Source: Aldrovandia affinis (taxonomy: Eukaryota; Chordata; Actinopteri; Notacanthiformes; Halosauridae). Taken from it: 64,000 nt of DNA. The stretch lies in the NCBI GenBank assembly GCA_029706075.1, contig JAINUG010000192.1, positions 1,096,001-1,160,000 of the forward strand, in the 5' to 3' direction. Shown here in pieces: positions 57,530 through 64,000 of the stretch. A program made the translations under genes and the position numbers. Below the pieces are notes generated by a model that had not been told where the DNA came from, did not search any database, and saw nothing but the letters and a program-made list of their open reading frames with translations. Positions within the stretch are counted from its first letter, which is position 1, and every line of letters begins with the position of its first letter.

Positions 57530-57990
57530 ACTTGGACAGCGAACAACAAAAGGAAACGGCCTAGCATCAAAGTCTTCCTTAAGACCCCTGGGTGCTGGGG
57601 TGTTTAGTGTGTAGATCCAATAGGCTTCCCTTTTTAAGAGCAGTGTGTCTTTATCACCACCCTGCCGTTGGCACTTGACTTATTCAATACCCAGCTACTT
57701 AAGTGAGGAGACACTTGTTTCGCTAGTGTAAAGTGGACGGCTACCGAGCTTCTATCGTCATGGTTCCTAATGGCGCCTGAGATACAGGTCTTGAGAGGTC
57801 TGGCGGTTTTTCCGATGCAGGCAAGGCCACAGTGACATTTAAGCGCGCGAATTACGTTGTTGCTGTCGTGTGCCGTTAGCCGCTCACGGACGATGATCGA
57901 ATGCGTAAAAAAGGTCAAATGGCATCGGCGGCACCGCAAACGTCGAATTCCCCGCGGTTGTATTATTCGGGTAATGTGAGGGCGTGAGCG
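57530..57990 (-). pseudogene. Penelope-like element fragment with GIY-YIG endonuclease domain
   Basis: The minus strand reads LRCRRCHLTFF, then SNNVIRALKCHCGLACIGKT and ARPLKTCIS, then AIRNHDDRSSVAVHF. After a frameshift at about 57660 it reads GGDKDTLLLKREAYWIYTLN and PRGLKEDFD. Matching features: the CxC-GL-x-IGKT core where the GIY-YIG family has YVG-x-T, the RPLKTRISEH-like helix and the C-terminal REAYWIYTLNT...GL motif of Penelope/Neptune retroelement endonucleases. The reverse transcriptase part is absent. Dead fragment in tcf7l1 intron 3, antisense to the gene. Confidence 0.78.
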
Positions 57991-58639
57991 ACGGACGCTA
58001 GAATCCCCCCTTTTGGCAGAGCAGCGAGACTTATCCTGCACACGCATCGCTGTTTGCTGGATTATTCATCCGTTTTAATTAAAAGCAGAACTGTTCTCAA
58101 TTAAACCATTATACTCCCCGTGGTTACATCACTGGAACACACTGGCAGCAGGCGTCAGATTGTTAACTTTCTGCCTGACGTTCGCAGAAACGGAAAGCCC
58201 TGGATTAATTGCGCGACGCTCTGCGGGCGGATTCGGCGTCGGGGTGACTCGGATCGCATTGGTCCACACAAGTGCTGTGAAATAGGTGGAGATCGTGCGT
58301 TTGAGTGAGGCCCACAGGAAGTTTAGAACCGCAACAGGAAGGGGAACTCTCGGGTTAGTAAGGTTGGCAATCTTGTCGGGGACCGTTGCGCCCCAAGGCG
58401 CTGTAACCCCCCCATGTTTGGTCGCACGTGGAGTTGTGGGTTTTTTCTCAAATTAGAGAAACGACGGCGCTCTCTCGAACAGCATGCTGTTTTAATGCTG
58501 CACTCTGTGCTAATAAAACCTGATTGTACTGGAGTGGAGGGGTTTGGGGGGGGGGGCAGGGCTTCTTCATCGGTCTGGTATTCGTAACAGCTGGTTTCAG
58601 TTAAAGCCTCGCAGTCACCACTTCCTGGGGCCAAAGGAG

Positions 58640-58735
58640 AGGGGTGGGGATGTGGAGGAATGAGAGAGGAAGAGATGGGGAGAGAGAAAGTGAGGGAATG
58701 AGGAGACGGGGAGAGAGCGAGAGAGAACATTCTTG
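58640..58735 (+). repeat. GA-rich purine tract
   Basis: GAGAGAG/GGGGA-rich stretch with few pyrimidines. Confidence 0.8.
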
Positions 58736-59055
58736 GGAGATGGGATAGCCTCGTGTTCTCCATAGTCTGCACTTTCGGCTGGTCGCGTCGCGTCCGATTT
58801 GGAGTCGCGTCCGATTTGGGCTCGATACACCTGTGCACCCGTCCTGTAGGATGGGCTGACCTTGGCCCCGCCCCCACAGCACCCACCCTGATGGCTCGCT
58901 TTTCTGACTCCTGTCTTTCAACTTGTCAAAATGTTCCCGGTGATCTTACAACTCGGACAGACTTTTTCTTCCCCCTGAGCTCCCAGAATTTCTCTCGAAA
59001 GCCCTAAGCAAAGGTGTTTTTATGTTTTCGTGTTGTCGCTGTAACCCACAGCCAT

Positions 59056-59085
59056 GTGGTGGTGGTGGTGGTGGTGGTGGTGGTG
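59056..59085. repeat. (GGT)n trinucleotide repeat
   Basis: About ten GGT units followed by a G run. Confidence 0.95.
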
Positions 59086-59774
59086 GGGGGAGGGGGTGTC
59101 ATTGTAGCTGGAGGGGTTGGACAGTATGGCTCTTGTAATGCCGGAGGCTTCACGAGGCACAGGGACTCAGGGCTCCAGGTGTCGAGGGGACCTCCTGAGG
59201 CAGATCCAGCAGGAGGCTCGATCGCGTAGGGGGAGCGAGAGGGTGGCAGGGCCACATGTTGCTGTTTAATCTTTAACCTGCACATATAAACACCGCCGTG
59301 CCTATCCTCTAACCGGGAGACACTGACTAACTGGCCGGCGCCGATTATTAGCCAACCTCTTGTGTGTGTGTTTTTTTGTTTGTTTGGAATCATCAAATTC
59401 CAGAGAACGGCTGTTGAGACACAAGACGACAAAAGGCTGTTTACTCTACCAATACCAACGAGGCTGAATAGTTGCAGTCAGCGGAGCCTGGATGCTATTC
59501 GGCTGATGGGCTTGGATTCCGCTCTAAGTTTCAGGGAGTTGAGAGAAGGCTGTTGTGTTGGGTTTCACAAGCGTTCCGCTTCCCCCCGACGCAGTCCTGT
59601 TTCGCCTCAGTGTAGTCTCCCTCTTTAAAAAATGGACTTGTTAGTGAGTCAGTCTTCCGTGGAGGATAATTTAATTCTGAAGGTAAAGGTAGCCTCTTTG
59701 TGTCAGCCTGTACTTCATTAGGAAGGAAGGCAGCTTGTCCTTAAAATCCATTAAAATATGCTAAATTCCTTTCC

Positions 59775-59875
<101 letters not shown>

Positions 59876-60634
59876 TCAGACACAGACTCTACATGTGGTC
59901 TCTCGCACTAGATGTTGTCTGCCCTCTTGTTTAAACACCAGTGGGTGATGGGTCAGAGGTCAGGGTTCATGGCCCTGTTGCCTTGTCTCACCGATGACTG
60001 GGCACCAAAGTGCCGGATACCTGGAGGGGGGTGCAGGTCTCTCCCGTTTTGTCTAGTTCAGCCTGGGCGGTCCGTCGTACGTACAGCAGTAGACGGTCGT
60101 TTTCACGCGGGGAGGTTTCCGGGGCGTAATCCCGGTCACGTGCCACATTTGCCTTCAGGAGACCTGGACACCGTCTCTGGCTGTGTTTCTTATCCAGTCT
60201 GTCGGAGGGAGACACCCCCCCACCACTCACTGCAGCGGTGAGAGTTTAGGGGAGGCCAGGGGGCGCTTTCACGAGTTTCCCTCCGGAATGCTGTGGATCT
60301 GGGTTACGTTGGTCCACACCACGGGTCGCCCCGGCTCCCAATTTGTTTTAAGCATAAAGCAACTTGATCTGTTCTGGCTCTGAGCCCCATGGGAATGTAG
60401 TTTGTCCCGAACATTCTTTTTGTCCCCCCAAATGGAGGGTAGGTTCAGGAACCACAACCCCACTCCATTCTTGAGTTTCATGTTGGGAAAGCTGGCTTTC
60501 TCCCCCCCCTTCTTTACTCGGTTTGGTGTATGAGTCAGTCCCTATCACAACTGCATGTACGACAATGAGCATCACATTAACACAGACGCTGCCGTTTATA
60601 AATCCGCTCTCAGGCTGTAAATCCCTGCTGTAAC

Positions 60635-60803
60635 TCTCTCACTCTGTCTCGGTCTCTCTCTCTCTCTCTCTCTCACTCACTCACTGTCTCTCTCTCTCTC
60701 TCTCTCTCCCTCTCTCCCTGTCTCTCTTTCTCTCTCTCTCTCTCTCACTGTCTCTTTCACTCTCTCTCTCTCACTCTCTCTCACTCTTTTCTCTCACTCT
60801 TTC

Positions 60804-60838
<35 letters not shown>

Positions 60839-60864
60839 CTGTCTGTCTCTCTCTGTCTGTCTCG
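60635..60864. repeat. (CT)n/(CTGT)n compound repeat
   Basis: About 230 bp of CT-rich simple repeat with CACT interruptions, becoming (TCTG)n at its right end. Confidence 0.95.
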
Positions 60865-62320
60865 GACTCAGGAGAAAGCTAGTACTCTCTGTTTCCCGCA
60901 GGGCCAGGTGAATGGGATTATTTCATTTCACATCACACTGCGGTGATTTAGAATCCTAAAAATTCCCCTCGCAGCTGGTCTTCGAGTTTGGGTGGTAAAT
61001 GGCCGGCTGGATCTCATTCTAACACCCTGCTGTGGTAAGCACAGTCCGAAAGTCACCGAGGGTGTGGTCCTGTGCACACCTAGATCGCAAACGGCGAACG
61101 CTCCCATCCTCAGTTTCTGCAGCACGTGTGAACTATGACACAAAATAGAGAGTTCTGGAAGGCGGAGGCAGTCCTCGTGTTTACTCTCGCGCGGACGTCG
61201 TCACGGTGACTTTATATCATACCCACGGACAGCGTGAGGAGATAACGCACTGACCTTAAGTTCAGAAACCAAAGGTGACTGCGGACTTTCATAAGTGAAA
61301 ATGACCTCCTTTTCTGTTCAAAATAAGGGATAGAGGGATGTTTGAAGAAAGGCAATTCTCTTCGTGTCCGTCATGCTCTCTGTCAGGCTGTCTGTCCTTT
61401 CGACAGGAGTTTGCACTGCGGTTATTGTCTTTCGAACACTCCGGCGGGAATCCCCACTGACCTGCTGACACAAGCTTGGGGTTATGGTTTCTTTTATCCC
61501 CAGCGGTTTACGGTCTTTCAGGACGCGGTTGTAAGTAGGGGTGGGGGGGGTCATAAGGACAGGGCAGGGTCCGGAGGAGAGGGAGAGGTCCAAGGTTTGC
61601 CGAGTTTGTTGTAGCAGGTTTGTAGGACTTGACCTCTGTCAGGCTTGGACGGGGGCTGTTTGTGGACGGCGTTGGGGGGGATATTGGCGGCGTGTCAGGA
61701 GTGTGTTTGGGTGTCCTTTATGAGCCGTGGCATGCAGGCTGGATGTCAGGCTGTAAAAGTGAGGAGAGACAGGCCAAGTGGATTCTCAGCACAAACACAG
61801 GACGCATCTCTGGGGGTCAGGGTGGGTGGGTGGGTGGGCGGGCGTGTGCGCGCACGCATGTATGGGCATGTGTGTTGCATGTGCGTGTGTGAGCGCTTGC
61901 ATGAGCATGCGTGTGTGTGTGTGTGTGTACACATATGTATAGGTATAAGCCTGTGTGTTTTAAAATCTGTCTTGCCTTGAAAAAATCTGGCTCCCACCCC
62001 CATCCATTGCAATACACACACGGTATACACCTTCCTTTAAACCAGGAGTACTCATTGTGCAGCTCATGATCATTTTTCTATTTTACATGTACACACTACC
62101 AAATAAAGCACATATCATATACTGGTAATTTCCGAATAGTCAGACTCCCCAAAAAGAAAAGACAGTGTTTCGCCCAGCCACTAGAATCTAGTGACCAGAT
62201 GGCAGTGTGATTTTGAGCCACTGTGGTAGTCAAGTAAATCGCCGCGCTCCTCTTAACGAGACTAACATTAGATACAGAAGTGGGAAGTCGCTAGACGGCG
62301 AAGTCAAGGTCGCGTGAAAC

Positions 62321-62520
62321 ATGCGGTGTGCGTTTGCGACGGATCGATTTGTAGTGAAACAAGAACGCACTGAAGATCCAACAATTGAGCAACTCGATAC
62401 AAAACGTGCGTCTCAGACTGAATACGAAAGTGAGGACGGAGACGGAGATGAGGAAGCGAGTGTCAGTGGGGCGCAACCGAGTCCGAGGGGAAAAGAGAGA
62501 AAGGTGACGAGCCTTACCAG
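62321..62520 (+). other. Open frame of unknown origin, possibly a transposon N terminus
   Basis: A 127-codon plus-strand frame begins MRCAFATDRFVVKQERTEDP; its first 65 codons are acidic and Ser-rich (EYESEDGDGDEEASVSG). Acidic, low-complexity N termini are common in piggyBac-like and other transposase genes, but no catalytic part or terminal repeat was seen. Could equally be chance. Confidence 0.2.
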
Positions 62521-63194
62521 GATCGCCATGTCAGAGTCGAGCAGCAGCAGGCACACTTTCGCTCATCAAACTGTTATGCGAGTTTGCTCTACAAAAGGGG
62601 ACAATTTGACAATTTATTTAAAAAGGTTACGTGCTGTATTTGGAGTTTATTTGCCATTAAAAATATCATTTGAGTATTTTATGTCAGTGCGGCTCTCGTG
62701 GTGATTGGGTTATGCTAATGCGGCTCCCTGGTGAAAATGAGCGACCACCACTACACACTGTCTTTGATGGGAGTTTTCACAACTGACCTGGATCTGATGA
62801 TGAGGCGGTTTAAGTCTGAATTGTGGCACGTTGTTACTCTTAAAGGTAATTGCTGGGCATTAAAAGCACTGCTGAGCCATTGCTGTATGTTGATATTTGA
62901 CCAGTGATTAGAAAATCGTGGAGGGGTGTATTGTTACCATGGAAACACGTCGTAAACTTGAACACCCCTGTCCTGTTACATTTCAGGACCGGGGCCAGGC
63001 TCACGGGTGTGGAAAAAGAGCGGGGCAGGGTGGTAATTGACTGGAGCGACGGGTTTGGCCTCTTGGCGGGAGACGCGGGCTCTTTCCAGACTCCTTATTA
63101 TTTCCTTGTGGTTCTGATTATACCTTCAGTTTTATGACCTGCCATTGTGTTCCCATAATGCAACAGCTCACTTATTCTCACAGCTCCCTCCAGC

Positions 63195-63287
63195 TGTGTG
63201 TGTCTGTCTGTGCTTATGCCTGTGTGTCTGTCTGTGTGTCTGTCTGTGTCTGTCTGTCTGTCTGTCTGTCTGTGTGTCTGTACATGC
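63195..63287. repeat. (TCTG)n/(TGTGTC)n repeat
   Basis: Simple repeat of TCTG and TGTG units. Confidence 0.9.
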
Positions 63288-63358
63288 GTGCGTCTTTATC
63301 TGCTCACATCTTTGTGAATGTTTTTGTGTGCACGCACATATGCGCACACATGCCTGAG

Positions 63359-63470
63359 TGTGTGCGCGCTTGTGTGCGCGTTTGTGTGCGCGCTTGTGTG
63401 CGCGCTTGTGTGCGCTCTTGTGTGTGCGCTTGTGTGCGCTCTTGTGTGTGCGCTTGTGTGTGCATGTGTT
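63359..63470. repeat. 12 bp minisatellite (GTGTGCGCGCTT-like units)
   Basis: About nine units with small variation. Almost wholly alternating purine-pyrimidine. It makes a spurious repetitive open frame. Confidence 0.9.
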
Positions 63471-64000
63471 GGAGAGAGTGTGTGCTGAATGTGCTGTGCT
63501 CTGGCTCATTGAGAGTAAAGACTGTGCTTGGTGCAGGGGGGTACTGAGACGGGGTTTCTGTGGCGTGGCGCTGTTAGAGCGGGGCGTTGGGTCTGCAGCG
63601 GGAGTGTTCTGGAAGCCCCCGTATAAAGGGACCCGTAACTCAGCAGCACCCTTACGTCCAGAGGCCTTATCCCTCACATCATGGCCACTGACACGGGAAC
63701 TCGGCGAGGGAGGGAGCGGGAGGTTAAAGCGGACGGCTTGCCTGCTTTCTATTAGAAATCTGTCCCAGAGAGCCTACGCCTGTCAGTCTCCCACGTTCAC
63801 CATGAACATTGAATGCCAAAAAATAATGAAAAGTGAACTCCTCGAAGCGTCTTTCCTAAGGTCGTGGAGAAATGTCGCGCTGAATAGGCCTGCTTTTTGC
63901 CTTTCGCCATTGGCCCCCTTTCTGTGACCGTTTGTGCGTTCGGAAGATAAGAGAGGATGACATCACGGCCGGTCACGTTGCCGCATCACGTCTCCGTGGC

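Noticed and set aside
58323..58886. 187-codon minus-strand frame
   Set aside because: Low-complexity Ser/Pro/Leu composition from GA-rich sequence; no family match or splice sites.
63134..63677. Long frames of CVSVC/CARL and HKRAHKRA repeats on both strands
   Set aside because: Both come from the TCTG and GTGTGCGC simple repeats.

Overview
This is nuclear DNA of a ray-finned fish, most likely a teleost. The coding sequence is split by GT-AG introns. Two vertebrate gene families are recognisable. The repeats are typical of fish: Tc1/mariner and hAT DNA transposons, tRNA-derived SINEs with the tail GTCGCTCTGGATAAGAGC, a Ty3/gypsy retroelement, a Penelope-like fragment and long (CA)n and (CT)n microsatellites. 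No species can be named from the sequence alone.

Left part (about 2.5-8.7 kb, minus strand): bend7, a BEN-domain protein gene. Eight exons can be placed by codon content, splice sites and phase. Its BEN domain is in the last exons. Exon 6 lacks one base in the middle of the domain, and a second base seems to be missing at its 5' edge. The introns hold SINEs, one of them split by another SINE.

Middle (about 8.7-46 kb): mostly mobile DNA and anonymous sequence. In order: a 160-170 bp tandem repeat (9.2-9.85 kb); a Tc1 element (10.18-15.65 kb) into which a 4.1 kb hAT element has inserted with a perfect 8 bp target duplication; a possible short exon at 16.1 kb; a SINE; an N-terminal Tc1 transposase relic (18.0 kb); a decayed Ty3/gypsy element (20.0-23.3 kb) carrying a SINE with an 11 bp target duplication and a piece of a foldback element; a 321 bp foldback hairpin (23.4 kb); more SINEs; a Tc1 relic (31.9-32.9 kb); a LINE relic (33.8-34.3 kb); a hAT transposase relic disrupted by a 314 bp hAT MITE with a perfect 8 bp duplication (39.2-39.95 kb); and a C-terminal Tc1 transposase relic (43.5-44.6 kb).

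Right part (46.3-64 kb, plus strand): the first three coding exons of a TCF7L1-type HMG-box transcription factor (Wnt/beta-catenin pathway), with the beta-catenin-binding domain in exon 1. The rest of the window is the start of a very long intron 3, at least 16.6 kb. It contains a Penelope-type GIY-YIG relic, long simple repeats and no recognisable exon 4. bend7 and tcf7l1 point away from each other, with the transposon-rich block between them. No operon, CRISPR array, rRNA or confident tRNA gene is present. I found no clear previously undescribed system. The best leads are the nested transposons, the foldback family and the bend7 frame breaks.
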